Numbered from the stretch's first letter, positions 44,230 through 53,072 are shown. The stretch is 64,000 nucleotides of DNA from Microbacterium testaceum (GCF_006539145.1 NZ_BJML01000005.1:169353-233352), one strand, 5' to 3'. The notes: generated from the letters alone by a model not told the origin. Translations and numbers: made by a program.

Positions 44230-45157
44230 TTCTGTCGGCGATATTCTGCTCCGCTGGATGAGCGAGATCGGTTCCGGCACAATCGAGGATTTGCGCGCTC
44301 GAATCGAATGGATGTGCAGGACGGTCGACATTGACCTCCCGCCCTATGCAAGTGGGAGATGGTTGAGAGACATCTCCTCTCTTGGGCACTGTGAGCTCGA
44401 TTGGGACACTGGCCGATGGTCCATCGCGCCCGCGGCAATCGTTACTCTCCCCGGCGGGGATGGGCTCGCAGTGCTCGCGGGGGAGCGGAGGTTGCGCATC
44501 CTCCGTGCTCTCACAGACGCAGAGATGTGGGTTGAGGAAGCGCGACGCGCGAGCGTAGAGGGCGAGATTCCGGTGCCGACCACCCTCTTCGCCCCGTTCT
44601 CCGCCGCAGACGAACTCGTCCAGATCGCGCGGGTTGCTGGCGCGATCGACGCTGGTTTGAGCTGTGAGAATATCGCGGACGCGCTCACGCCGATTGAACC
44701 CAGGCGACCGACCGGGCCACCGGCATACGCTTCCGAACTCGAAGTTCTCGACGCTCTTTTCCCACGCGATTGGCGAACCGTTAGCGCGAATCAACTGAAC
44801 CCTCCCGAAGGGCTCTACCGTGAGCGAATTAACGGCAGGTGGCGTCATCTAACGCGTCGCGGTGGCGAGTGGTTTGACTGTGACTTGTCTGCGGGGGTGT
44901 TCGCTGAGCTTGCCCGTCGACACGAGTCGGCTATTCGCTGGCGTTCCGAACCTGGCCGGCAGGCGGCCGACATTGGAACCGTGTTTGTGGACTGGGGAGC
45001 CCCGCTTCCCGTGCTGCACCGTCGCGCGTTAGCACTGTGTACCGGCTTTCCACCGCGGCTCGGCGTCGTCGCCACCACCGCCATTTTTGAGAACGTGCCT
45101 CGTTCGATTGCGGCACGAGTTTGCACATCGCTCGGCCAGACTTTGGTCGTTCAGTGA
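44222..45157 (+). CDS. Defence-operon gene 2: unknown protein, 311 aa, possible winged helix
   Basis: ATG 44222 overlaps the previous stop by 8 bases. The N-terminal 80 residues (LLRWMSEIGSGTIEDLRARIEWMCR ... GRWLRDISSLGHCELDWDTGRWSIAPAAIVTL) have the look of a winged-helix domain ending in a hairpin. GDGLAVLAGERRLRILRAL and a region of mixed helix and strand follow. The C-terminus has IGTVFVDWGAPLPVLHRRALALCTGFPPRLG. No catalytic motif is evident. It may contact DNA or act as an adaptor to the helicase. Not recognised; conservation of its link to DruE-like helicases would be the main clue. Confidence 0.75.
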   Translation: MDDSVGDILLRWMSEIGSGTIEDLRARIEWMCRTVDIDLPPYASGRWLRDISSLGHCELDWDTGRWSIAPAAIVTLPGGDGLAVLAGERRLRILRALTDAEMWVEEARRASVEGEIPVPTTLFAPFSAADELVQIARVAGAIDAGLSCENIADALTPIEPRRPTGPPAYASELEVLDALFPRDWRTVSANQLNPPEGLYRERINGRWRHLTRRGGEWFDCDLSAGVFAELARRHESAIRWRSEPGRQAADIGTVFVDWGAPLPVLHRRALALCTGFPPRLGVVATTAIFENVPRSIAARVCTSLGQTLVVQ

Positions 45158-45170
45158 AAGGACAACCGTG

Positions 45171-48100
45171 ATGAACGCGCCCACCGAACGCCAGCTCGAC
45201 GCCGTCCAGACGTTCGAACACCTCCGCGCGGCCTACTTCAAGTACTACGACACGCCGTTCGGACTCGCGGACCCCGTTCTGCAGGCCGAGCGCAAGGCGC
45301 TCCTGAATCGAGACGGGGGAGTGTTTCGCGAGCCCCTGCTCGAGCTCCGACCCGAATACGAGAACACAGGTCGCTCGCTGGCAGAGTCGGTGGCGGCGGT
45401 CGGGGCCGCGGCCGAGCTCGCGGAATTCGCCTCGCTGGGATTGATGAAGGGTGTCCCACAGCTCTATCGGCATCAAGAGGACGCACTACGAGCGGGCGTC
45501 AGCGACGGGCGCCATATGGTGATCACAGCGGGAACCGGGTCTGGCAAGACTGAATCGTTCATGCTCCCGCTCCTTTCTTCCCTACTGAAGGAGTCGAGGG
45601 GGTGGACAGGCCCCTCGACCCGCGGGGCCGACTGGTGGAGTGCAGATAAAGGCGCCTACGCGTCACAGCGGCAGCAGGACACCGGGCGCGCTGCGGTTCG
45701 CGCCATCATTTTGTACCCGATGAACGCGCTCGTCGATGACCAGCTCATTCGCCTCCGCCGGGCGCTCGACAGTGACGACGTGCGCGCCTGGCTCGATAAG
45801 CACCGGAATGGTCACCGCTTCTACTTTGGCCGCTACACCGGCACAACGCCTGTCACGGGAGGACGAACAAACTTCTTTGCCGTGCGCGCCCTGAGGGACT
45901 ACCTACGGGCAACAGCAGCTCGCGGCAAGCGCGCACGAGAGCTTGCCGCTGAGGGTGGCGACGAAGATCTGCAGTACTTCGTGCCGCGGCTTGATGGCGC
46001 AGAGATGCGCTCCCGGTGGGACATGGCGGATGCGCCACCGGACATCCTCATCACCAACTACTCGATGCTCAACGTCATGCTGCTGCGCGACCGCGATAGT
46101 CAATTCTTCCAGTCCACGCGGGATTGGTTGAAGGACCCCGCGAATCGCTTCACGCTTGTCGTCGACGAGCTCCACACCTACCGCGGGACAGCGGGCAGCG
46201 AAGTGGCATACCTACTGCGCCACCTCAAGAGACGTCTCGGGCTGGATGATCGCCCGGAGCAGTTGCGCGTGTTGGCGGCCTCCGCATCTCTCGAACCCCA
46301 TCGCGACAGCACATATCTGCACGAGTTCTTCGACGTCCAACCCGGCTCTTTCGACTTCGTCGAAGGGGCGAACAAACGACCCACGGACGTCGAGGTGGCT
46401 CCGACCGCAGACCCGGCTGAGGTGGCCGTTCTCGACCCTACCGACGCAGCAGCGGCAGCGCGCGGCAGCGGGCTTGTAGGCTCGCTTCGAAGTGCACTGT
46501 TCGCGGATGACGGCGCAGCTAAGCCCGTCGATTCGCTCGCTCGCGCCGTCTTCCCAGAGTCACCTCCGTCGGTGGCCCGAGCAGCGATTGTGAACGTTCT
46601 CGAGGGCCTTGCGGCGGCACCTGCGGAGGACGACCCGAAGCTGCGTGCACACCTCTTCTTCCGCAACGTCCCCGGAATGTGGGCATGCTCAGACCCCGAG
46701 TGCTCAGCCGTCGACAGACCTCAGGGCGGTCGATCTGTCGGCAAACTCCACGCAGAGCCAGCAACTCGTTGTGAATGTGGGGCCAGGGTACTTGAGCTCC
46801 TGTACTGCCAGAACTGTGGCGACGTGTTCCTGGGAGGATTCGCGCCAGAGGGTGAGCCGCAGAGCCCGGCCGTCCAGACGACACTACTCGCCGACGTCCC
46901 CGAGCTCGCGAAACTCCCCGACCAGGTGAGCCTCCAGCGGACGGCCGACAATTACATCGTCTACTGGCCTAATAATCAGGCGGCGCTTCCTCACCTCGAC
47001 AGCACGACTTGGAGTCGGGATGGCAAGGCCGTCACCTACGAGTTCCGAGCCAGTCGACTCAACTTCATCTCGGGCGAGCTGCTCAATACGACTGAAGGAC
47101 ACACCGGCTGGAGCTTTCACGCGCTCATTGCGCGGGATAAGAACGGTAAGCCGAAGCGCGACGTGGCCACGGTGGGGCCGTTCCCCACTCAGTGCCCGTC
47201 ATGCGGAGACGACTGGGAGATCAAGTACGGACCGCATGGGGCGCTGAAGGCAACGGACCCGCTCACTCAACGATCGCCCATCCGCGCGATGCGTACCGGT
47301 TTCGAGAAGATTAACCAGGTACTGACGACCGAACTAGCGAACGACTTGAGCGAGCGCGAACGGAAGCTCATCGTCTTTACCGACAGTCGGCAGGACGCAG
47401 CGAAACTCTCCGCGGGTCTGGGATTGCGTCACTATCAGGACTTGCTGCGTCAACTCCTTTATGTTCAGCTCACAAGCGTTGGCGACCCCGCGACTGATGT
47501 TGCATTGGCGCAGGCCCATTACGCGGGCGTAAAAACTCCTGAGTCTTGGGCCGCAATCGGGCGTCTGGTCGCGCGGGACGGCGCTTCGTGGACGGCGCTT
47601 CGCGACATCTGGGAGGGTAGCCCGCTCGTCGATAAGTCTCGCGAGTCGGCCCTGGTTGCCGAGCTCTCAAAGGGCGTCACTTTGAGTGAGTTGTCATCGC
47701 TCGTTGCCACGGACCTTCTTGCGCTGGGTATGAGCCCTGGTGGTCCTCACGCGAGTCTGACAAACAGGAAGGGTGTCAGCTGGTCATCCCTGTATAACTG
47801 GCACGTGACGCCGCCGACGCCCCGTGCGGGTCTCTCGGAAGGAGAGCGCTCGTTCATCGAAGAGATCGGCGCATCGCTTCAGAGCGAGATTCTCGAAGGC
47901 CTATACGCCGGCGGAGGTCGTGATTTTGAATCGACAGGCCTCGGCTGGTTGGCGCTCGCTGACGATACGGCACCTGTCGATGCCACAGAGTCGTCGATTG
48001 GGAACGCGCGAGCCGCGCTACGCATTCTCGCCGACCAACGTCGCTTCCAAAGGATTCGTACCGTGCGCTCAGATGCACCGCCTCGTCTCCGTAATTTCTG

Positions 48101-50585
48101 GAAGAAAGTCGCCGATGAAATCCCGGATGACCCTGACGCCTTGCGTCAACTTGCTTTGGGTCGCGCGGGCGGTGCAATTCGGGACTACCTCATCGATCCT
48201 TCCAAGGTTTCCATTCGACTTAGTGACGGCCGAGCTTGGATCTGTGAGCGTTGTCGTAGGCAGCATCTGACACTAGGGAACGGTTACTGCACGAAGTGTG
48301 CCCTTCTGCTCCCGGCGACGCCGGTCGCTGTCGTCAATGACGAGGACTACTACGCCTGGAAGGCGAAGAGCGAGGACGGGAAGTTTCGGCTCAACTCGGC
48401 GGAGCTCACGGGTCAGACTGACCGGATTGACGCGCAGAGTCGCCAAGCGCGCTTCCAGGGTGTGTTCCTTGATGGGGATGAGAATGCCACGACGGACGCT
48501 GTGGACCTCTTGTCGGTCACCACGACCATGGAAGCCGGCGTCGATATCGGGTCGCTCTCGGCCGTTGTGCTCGGAAATATGCCCCCGACTCGCTTCAACT
48601 ACCAGCAGCGGGTCGGTCGCGCGGGTCGCCGCGGGGCGCCGGTGGCGATTGCGCTGACTATCTGCCGAGGTCGCAGCCACGACGAGTATTACTTTGAGCG
48701 CCCTGACCGCATCACTAATGAGCCGACTCCGGCCCCCTACCTAACCCTGGATCGTCCCGAGCTGTTCGACCGCTCACTCCGAAGCGAAGTCCTGCGTGTC
48801 GCATCTGATCAGTATCTATCCGTGAATGACGGAGACGAAGTCACCGCGAACGTGCACGGTGCCTTCGGTCGGGTGATGGACTGGGCAAGCACAATCAGGC
48901 CACGTCTCGAGAATTGGATGACCTCGAACCATAAGACCGTGGCATCGATCGCAGAATCGTTGGCATCGAGCACCGCATTCGCCGGAAACCCGTCCGAACG
49001 CGTTGATGCAGTTCTCGGCGCGCTTCTGACGGACATCGACGATGCGGTGGTCGACGGGGGGCACGATGACCTAAGTCAACTTCTCGCTGGCGCGGGTCTA
49101 CTGCCGATGTTTGGGTTCCCGACGTCAGTTCGGTACCTGCATCTGGAGCGCCCCAAGAACTCATACCCATGGCCGCCTAACGGGGTCATTGACCGAGACC
49201 TCAGCATGGCGGTTAGCCAGTTCGCGCCCATGAGCGAAGTGGTCCGAGACGGCAAGGTCTATCCCGTCGTCGGCGTCTCGGCGTTCAACCCCGTCAAGGG
49301 GCAAGCCCCACACCCTGTCACCGATCCGCTGGGGAACCAGACCAACCTCTCCATTTGTCGCACGTGTTCTTACCTTGGCGAAGTTATACCTGGCGGCCCC
49401 GACACATGCCCCCGCTGCGGCGCCGGGCCGTCGTACTTCACAGCTGTTCCCCTCCGGGAGCCGCTGGGCTTTCGAAGCGGGCAGCCGAGCGACTTCGACG
49501 GGAATTTCTCCTGGTCGCCACGCGCGATGGCCGCGCGGGCGATGGCCGACCCCGCTAACCTCACGGAGTCCGCGACGGGACACGCGCAGGTGCTTTCGGG
49601 CCCCGCTTCTCGCTACGTGATCAACGACAATGGGGGACGCCTGTTCCCGCTCCGAGCAACTGCGGCTGGCGGGCCAAATTGGGGCGGATACATATCCGTG
49701 CAAGCAATTGAGCAGGGCCTAGTGCGCGAGACCTTCGCGGCAGGAGAGCCGCTCGAGGTCGCTCTCGGCGCCGTCCAGCACACGGACTTCCTCTTCATGG
49801 GTGCAATTTCACCGACGGACGCGGAGAAAGGCCTGAGGCTGAATTTGGTCTCGAGCATCTCTCAGCCCAGTGGCGCCCCTGATGTAACAGAAGGTCGCCG
49901 AGCAGGGTGGTACTCACTTGCCTTCTTGCTACGGACGGTTGCCGCCACGAGATTGGATATCCTTCCGCTTGAACTTCAGGCCGGCATCTACTCCGGCGTC
50001 ACTGCCGAAGCGGAGCCGACCGTGCAGGCGTTCCTCGCGGATACGCTGGAGAACGGCGCAGGGTTTAGCACGCACCTTGGATCGGCGGCCTTTTTGCCCG
50101 AGTTCATGGGGGCCGTCGAGGATTACTTGAAAGAACTCGAACTGCCTGACCATAGCAATGCCTGCAACTCGTCCTGCTACCGGTGTCTCCGCGATTACGG
50201 GAATATGGCTTACCATGCCCTTCTGGATTGGAGACTCGCCCGGGACCTCTTCAGTCTGCTCCGTGGCGAAGGGCTGAATACTGACGACATTGAAGAGGCG
50301 CGTGCGCTTGCTACGTGGGCCGAGGCCTACAACGCCACGATGCTCGACGTCCCCGGTGTTGCGGCCGCCCAGCGCAATGACCAGTACGGTTCGTACACAG
50401 TCGTCCTGCGCCACCCATACGAAGGCTCAGACCCGTTTATCATGTCGGAACGGCTGGCTGTGGCGCTTGCTCACATTGAGACCACCGATACGTCGGACGG
50501 AGTGGTGTTCGTCGACTGGTTCACGCTCGATCGGGACCCGCGCCGCGTACTCACGCTTATAAAGGACGCGGCCAGCAGTTCATGA
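45171..50585 (+). CDS. Defence-operon gene 3: DruE-like DEAD/DEAH helicase with zinc motifs and DUF1998
   Basis: A 1804-residue superfamily 2 helicase. Motifs: Q-like LYRHQEDAL (98-106), Walker A TAGTGSGKTES (119-129), Ia LYPMNALVDDQ (181-191), II DELH (332-335), III ASAS (370-373); after a roughly 365-residue insert, VFTDSRQDAAK (about 735) and motif VI QRVGRAGRRG (about 1146). Zinc-type Cys sets appear at 506-549 (CSDPEC ... CEC ... CQNC), near 680 (CPSC), near 1025 (CERC ... CTKC) and near 1400 (CRTC ... CPRC). The C-terminal DUF1998/MZB signature, NSSCYRCLRDYGN...LDWRLA, is near 1667. MrfA-type repair helicases share this order but are half the size; the length and company point to Druantia DruE. 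ATG 45171 follows AAAGGA. Confidence 0.88.
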   Translation: MNAPTERQLDAVQTFEHLRAAYFKYYDTPFGLADPVLQAERKALLNRDGGVFREPLLELRPEYENTGRSLAESVAAVGAAAELAEFASLGLMKGVPQLYRHQEDALRAGVSDGRHMVITAGTGSGKTESFMLPLLSSLLKESRGWTGPSTRGADWWSADKGAYASQRQQDTGRAAVRAIILYPMNALVDDQLIRLRRALDSDDVRAWLDKHRNGHRFYFGRYTGTTPVTGGRTNFFAVRALRDYLRATAARGKRARELAAEGGDEDLQYFVPRLDGAEMRSRWDMADAPPDILITNYSMLNVMLLRDRDSQFFQSTRDWLKDPANRFTLVVDELHTYRGTAGSEVAYLLRHLKRRLGLDDRPEQLRVLAASASLEPHRDSTYLHEFFDVQPGSFDFVEGANKRPTDVEVAPTADPAEVAVLDPTDAAAAARGSGLVGSLRSALFADDGAAKPVDSLARAVFPESPPSVARAAIVNVLEGLAAAPAEDDPKLRAHLFFRNVPGMWACSDPECSAVDRPQGGRSVGKLHAEPATRCECGARVLELLYCQNCGDVFLGGFAPEGEPQSPAVQTTLLADVPELAKLPDQVSLQRTADNYIVYWPNNQAALPHLDSTTWSRDGKAVTYEFRASRLNFISGELLNTTEGHTGWSFHALIARDKNGKPKRDVATVGPFPTQCPSCGDDWEIKYGPHGALKATDPLTQRSPIRAMRTGFEKINQVLTTELANDLSERERKLIVFTDSRQDAAKLSAGLGLRHYQDLLRQLLYVQLTSVGDPATDVALAQAHYAGVKTPESWAAIGRLVARDGASWTALRDIWEGSPLVDKSRESALVAELSKGVTLSELSSLVATDLLALGMSPGGPHASLTNRKGVSWSSLYNWHVTPPTPRAGLSEGERSFIEEIGASLQSEILEGLYAGGGRDFESTGLGWLALADDTAPVDATESSIGNARAALRILADQRRFQRIRTVRSDAPPRLRNFWKKVADEIPDDPDALRQLALGRAGGAIRDYLIDPSKVSIRLSDGRAWICERCRRQHLTLGNGYCTKCALLLPATPVAVVNDEDYYAWKAKSEDGKFRLNSAELTGQTDRIDAQSRQARFQGVFLDGDENATTDAVDLLSVTTTMEAGVDIGSLSAVVLGNMPPTRFNYQQRVGRAGRRGAPVAIALTICRGRSHDEYYFERPDRITNEPTPAPYLTLDRPELFDRSLRSEVLRVASDQYLSVNDGDEVTANVHGAFGRVMDWASTIRPRLENWMTSNHKTVASIAESLASSTAFAGNPSERVDAVLGALLTDIDDAVVDGGHDDLSQLLAGAGLLPMFGFPTSVRYLHLERPKNSYPWPPNGVIDRDLSMAVSQFAPMSEVVRDGKVYPVVGVSAFNPVKGQAPHPVTDPLGNQTNLSICRTCSYLGEVIPGGPDTCPRCGAGPSYFTAVPLREPLGFRSGQPSDFDGNFSWSPRAMAARAMADPANLTESATGHAQVLSGPASRYVINDNGGRLFPLRATAAGGPNWGGYISVQAIEQGLVRETFAAGEPLEVALGAVQHTDFLFMGAISPTDAEKGLRLNLVSSISQPSGAPDVTEGRRAGWYSLAFLLRTVAATRLDILPLELQAGIYSGVTAEAEPTVQAFLADTLENGAGFSTHLGSAAFLPEFMGAVEDYLKELELPDHSNACNSSCYRCLRDYGNMAYHALLDWRLARDLFSLLRGEGLNTDDIEEARALATWAEAYNATMLDVPGVAAAQRNDQYGSYTVVLRHPYEGSDPFIMSERLAVALAHIETTDTSDGVVFVDWFTLDRDPRRVLTLIKDAASSS

Positions 50586-51559
50586 GCTTCACACCGATGT
50601 GGGTGTCAGCAACTGCCGCAGGGCGATTGTTGACATGCCCGGTGTCCGTCGCTCCACGCGCAAACCCCACGATCCCGACGGCGACAACTCCGAATAACGC
50701 AGGGTCGCTCGCGCACCTCGCGCTCGGAGTGTGGCTCGAGTCGGGCGGGTGGAAGGGCAAGGACCCGGGTACTGCGCTCCACGCGGCATGGGATGCGGAG
50801 GCCGCACGGTGGGGCGTCAACTGGCGTCGGCTACGCGAAGGCGTGGTGGTCCGCGCACGACTCGGCTTGCGGGCGGCAGACCTCGCGCAACTTATCAAGA
50901 ACGCGGGCATCCGTGCGCGGTCCGAGGTCTTTCTCACAGATCGCGCGACAGGCATCTATGGGGCGCTCGACGTGATAGTCGATGGCGGGGCTGGCGGTGG
51001 CGCTGTGATTGATCTGAAAAGCGGGAGAGACGTCGTCGGAGACCTAGACGCGGCCGCCAGAGTTCAACTACTGATGTATGCCCACCTCTTTCGACGGGAG
51101 TACGGCCAATTGCCGGCCACCCTGATCGCGTTCAGTCTCATCCGGGGCGCCCTGCCAATTGAGTTCTCCCTCGAGGAAGTGGACGAATTGATCGAGCGGG
51201 TGGGGGGAGTCCGTGCGCTGCAAGACCCTGTCGCAACGCCTGGTCAAGCCGTGTGCCGCTACTGCTCGCGGAGGTTGCGATGCGAGCCGCACTGGGTCGC
51301 TGCGGAAGAATGGTCGAAGCCTGACTGCTTAGAAGGGCAGCTGACAAAGATCGAGCGAGCAGCGGCTGGAATGACTGCAATCCGTCTGAAGACACCGACG
51401 GCGAGCGAATGGGTCACTAATCTTGACGCCCAACAGGCGGCTAATGCGCGCGCAATTGGTGAGCGCGTGCGCGTCGTTCGGGTTACCAAACGTCGCGACA
51501 CTGAGTGGGTAGCATCGCCTGTCACCCGGATCGCAACGCACTCGTCGACCCCGGATTAG
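50582..51559 (+). CDS. Defence-operon gene 4: Cas4/RecB-like PD-(D/E)XK nuclease with Fe-S cysteines
   Basis: The 325-residue protein shows a RecB-family nuclease core: GSLAHLALGVWL (catalytic-type His), YGALDVIVDGG followed by GAVIDLKSG (Asp ... Asp-x-Lys of PD-(D/E)XK) and VQLLMYAHLFRREYG (motif QxxxY). A Cys in LLTCPVS near the N-terminus and CRYCSRRLRC after the nuclease core give the four ligands of an Fe-S cluster as in Cas4 and AddB. About 75 further residues may form a small OB-like domain. ATG 50582 overlaps the helicase stop (ATGA), so it is co-translated with it. Expected role: cleavage of the DNA that the helicase tracks on. Confidence 0.85.
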   Translation: MSFTPMWVSATAAGRLLTCPVSVAPRANPTIPTATTPNNAGSLAHLALGVWLESGGWKGKDPGTALHAAWDAEAARWGVNWRRLREGVVVRARLGLRAADLAQLIKNAGIRARSEVFLTDRATGIYGALDVIVDGGAGGGAVIDLKSGRDVVGDLDAAARVQLLMYAHLFRREYGQLPATLIAFSLIRGALPIEFSLEEVDELIERVGGVRALQDPVATPGQAVCRYCSRRLRCEPHWVAAEEWSKPDCLEGQLTKIERAAAGMTAIRLKTPTASEWVTNLDAQQAANARAIGERVRVVRVTKRRDTEWVASPVTRIATHSSTPD

Positions 51560-51916
51560 TCGATCACGTCGCCCACCTTGCCAGCGTCCTAATATCGATG
51601 GGTTCAGCTATCGGCTCCAGGGGTGTGGCCGTCGTACTTCCCCCAGCATCAGGATCCGTTATGCAACTCGCATGGTGAGCACAACCCTTGCAGTCTCCGT
51701 CCACCCGATCTGGGTCTAGCGCGTTGCGACAGCAACCAGTCTGAGCTCTGCAGGCCGCCTCATAAGCCGCGCGCGCGACTCGGCCTGGTCGCCGGAAGTC
51801 CGCAGTCAGGAACCCCAGCGAGCGTCGGCGGTAGACCCCCTAACCCGGTCTGGCCGGACGACCTCGAGACACCCCGCCACGCGCCGAGCCAGCCGGGGCC
51901 CGTCGACCAGACGCTA
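51560..51916. other. Right edge of the island, noncoding
   Basis: 357 bases with no credible gene, terminator or att repeat. Scattered short open frames lack ribosome binding sites. It ends where similarity to the decayed reductase copy begins. Confidence 0.45.
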
Positions 51917-52330
51917 AGCACTCCGCCGGTTCGACGGTCTGCTCTACGGCCGCGTCACCTACGAGCTGACGAAAGGCGCGTTGCGCCGACCCGAGTCGGT
52001 GGAGTGGCCTGACTGATTCGACGGCAGCAAGGTCACGTTCTCGGAGGTATTGGATTCGATGCAACAGGTCGTGGCATCCGGAGCCCTCGACGCAGTCGAC
52101 TCGAACGCCGAACTCGTCCGGGGCTAGGTCGTCGACGCCGTCCGGCGGCTGAGAGAGCAGTCGGGGTGGGGCATCGCGCTGGGTGGCGTGATGGTCCCCG
52201 TGGCGCTCGCGGCGCACGTGCTCATCGATGAGTAAAAGTTCGTCGTGCATCCGGTGGTCGCAGGGCGAGGACCACGGCTGCTCGATGGCGTCCGCGATCA
52301 GATGCACCTCGGGCGCGATCGCGCAGCGCT
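51917..52330 (+). pseudogene. Decayed copy of the RibD/DHFR-like reductase gene
   Basis: From about 51917 the sequence runs parallel to the intact gene at 54933-55493 (CTCTACGG.CGCGTCACCTACGAGCTGA, GTCGTGGCATCCGG, CTCATCGATGAG, TTCGTCGTGCATCCGGTG and so on). It carries at least three in-frame stops: TGA replacing the first Trp/Asp codons at about 52013, TAG at about 52123 and TAA at about 52233. The first third of the gene is missing, and an internal loss shortens the end before TACCGGCCC. It cannot encode a functional protein. Confidence 0.85.
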
Positions 52331-52350
52331 ACCGGCCCATCGCAAAGGAA

Positions 52351-52385
52351 CAGGGCCCCGCGCGAACTGGTCGCGCGAGGCCCTG
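52351..52385. terminator. Decayed duplicate of the GGCCCCGCGCGA terminator
   Basis: CAGGGCCCCGCGCGA and TCGCGCGAGGCCCTG flank ACTGG and still pair with one mismatch. It matches the intact hairpin at 55501-55531 in sequence and in position between the same two genes. Confidence 0.7.
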
Positions 52386-52394
52386 GCATCAGGA

Positions 52395-52512
52395 ATACAG
52401 TTCTGGGGTAACGGGTAGTCGGTGTATCCGGTTTCGCCGCCGCAGTATACGAAGGTCTGGTCGACCTCGATCTCGTCGGCGCCCTCCTGCCAGCGGATAC
52501 GCGCCGCGACCG
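52395..52512 (-). pseudogene. Remnant of the C-terminus of an Old Yellow Enzyme gene
   Basis: The minus-strand reading RWQEGADEIEVDQTFVYCGG and then ETGYTDYPL corresponds to RWQKGADENEVDQASVYGG and ERGYTDYPF at the end of the intact gene at 55547-56623. Only about 35 codons remain, joined directly to the VOC gene end. With the reductase pseudogene and hairpin it shows that a block of at least 590 bases was duplicated and then decayed. Confidence 0.85.
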
Positions 52513-52518
52513 CACACG

Positions 52519-52974
52519 TCACTCTGCGGTGACCGACGCGCTCCACGTCACGCCGAAGCGGTCGGTCAGCATGCCGAAGCCCGCGCTCCACGCCGAGGCG
52601 GCGAGGGGTTCGACGATCGTGGCATCCGTCGACAGGGTGTCCCAGTAGCCCTGGAGCTCCTCGAGGGTGGGGGCGCTGATGGAGATGAACAGCGACTGGT
52701 CGGTGACCGTCGTGTTGTTCTCGCGGTGGGTGGAGCCGGGGGCGGCGATGCCTCCCTCGGTGCGGCCGGGGATGTCGTAGCCCATGATGCGGAAGCCGTT
52801 CTCGCCGGCGACCAGGCCGAAGACGACCTTGTCGGCGCCGGGGATCTCGGCCGGCATGCCGAAGTCCGCGTAGGTGTTGACGACGAGGTGGCCGCCGAAG
52901 ACGGAGTGGTAGAACTCGAGCGCCTGGCGGGCGTCGCCGCGGAAGTTCAGGTGGGTGGTGGTCTGCACGGGCAT
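52519..52974 (-). CDS. VOC superfamily protein (PhnB/glyoxalase-like)
   Basis: The 151-residue protein has the paired beta-alpha-beta-beta-beta modules of vicinal oxygen chelate proteins of the PhnB/YjdN type: THLNFRGDARQALEFYHSVFGG, DKVVFGLVAGENGFRIMGYDIPG, SLFISISAPTLEELQGYWDTLS and AAWSAGFGMLTDRFGVTWSASV-like end. PhnB-type members have no firmly known substrate; relatives are lyases or resistance proteins. ATG at 52974 lies opposite the WYL regulator gene, with a shared operator between them, so it is probably that regulator's target. Confidence 0.88.
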   Translation of the reverse strand: MPVQTTTHLNFRGDARQALEFYHSVFGGHLVVNTYADFGMPAEIPGADKVVFGLVAGENGFRIMGYDIPGRTEGGIAAPGSTHRENNTTVTDQSLFISISAPTLEELQGYWDTLSTDATIVEPLAASAWSAGFGMLTDRFGVTWSASVTAE

Positions 52975-53031
52975 GTCTGCTCCTCGATGAATCGGCCGGG
53001 ATCGGCTCGGGAGATCACGTTCCCACCCGTA

Positions 53032-53050
53032 TAGGTCAGTTTCTGTCCTA
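53032..53050. promoter_or_regulatory. Operator candidate between VOC gene and WYL regulator
   Basis: TAGGTCA-GTTTC-TGTCCTA is an inverted repeat with one mismatch in 7-base arms, in the 98-base gap between the divergent genes. The right arm runs into TAGACC, a possible -10 for the regulator. Confidence 0.5.
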
Positions 53051-53072
53051 GACCATGACTACCGTCGGACGC

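Noticed and set aside
45171..50585. The large helicase as DISARM DrmA/DrmB
   Set aside because: DISARM has helicase and DUF1998 in separate genes with a PLD protein; here both are in one chain and no PLD motif is present.
39267..51916. Attachment sites, tRNA or integrase at the island edges
   Set aside because: No direct repeat shared by both edges, no tRNA-like fold and no recombinase gene were found on reading.
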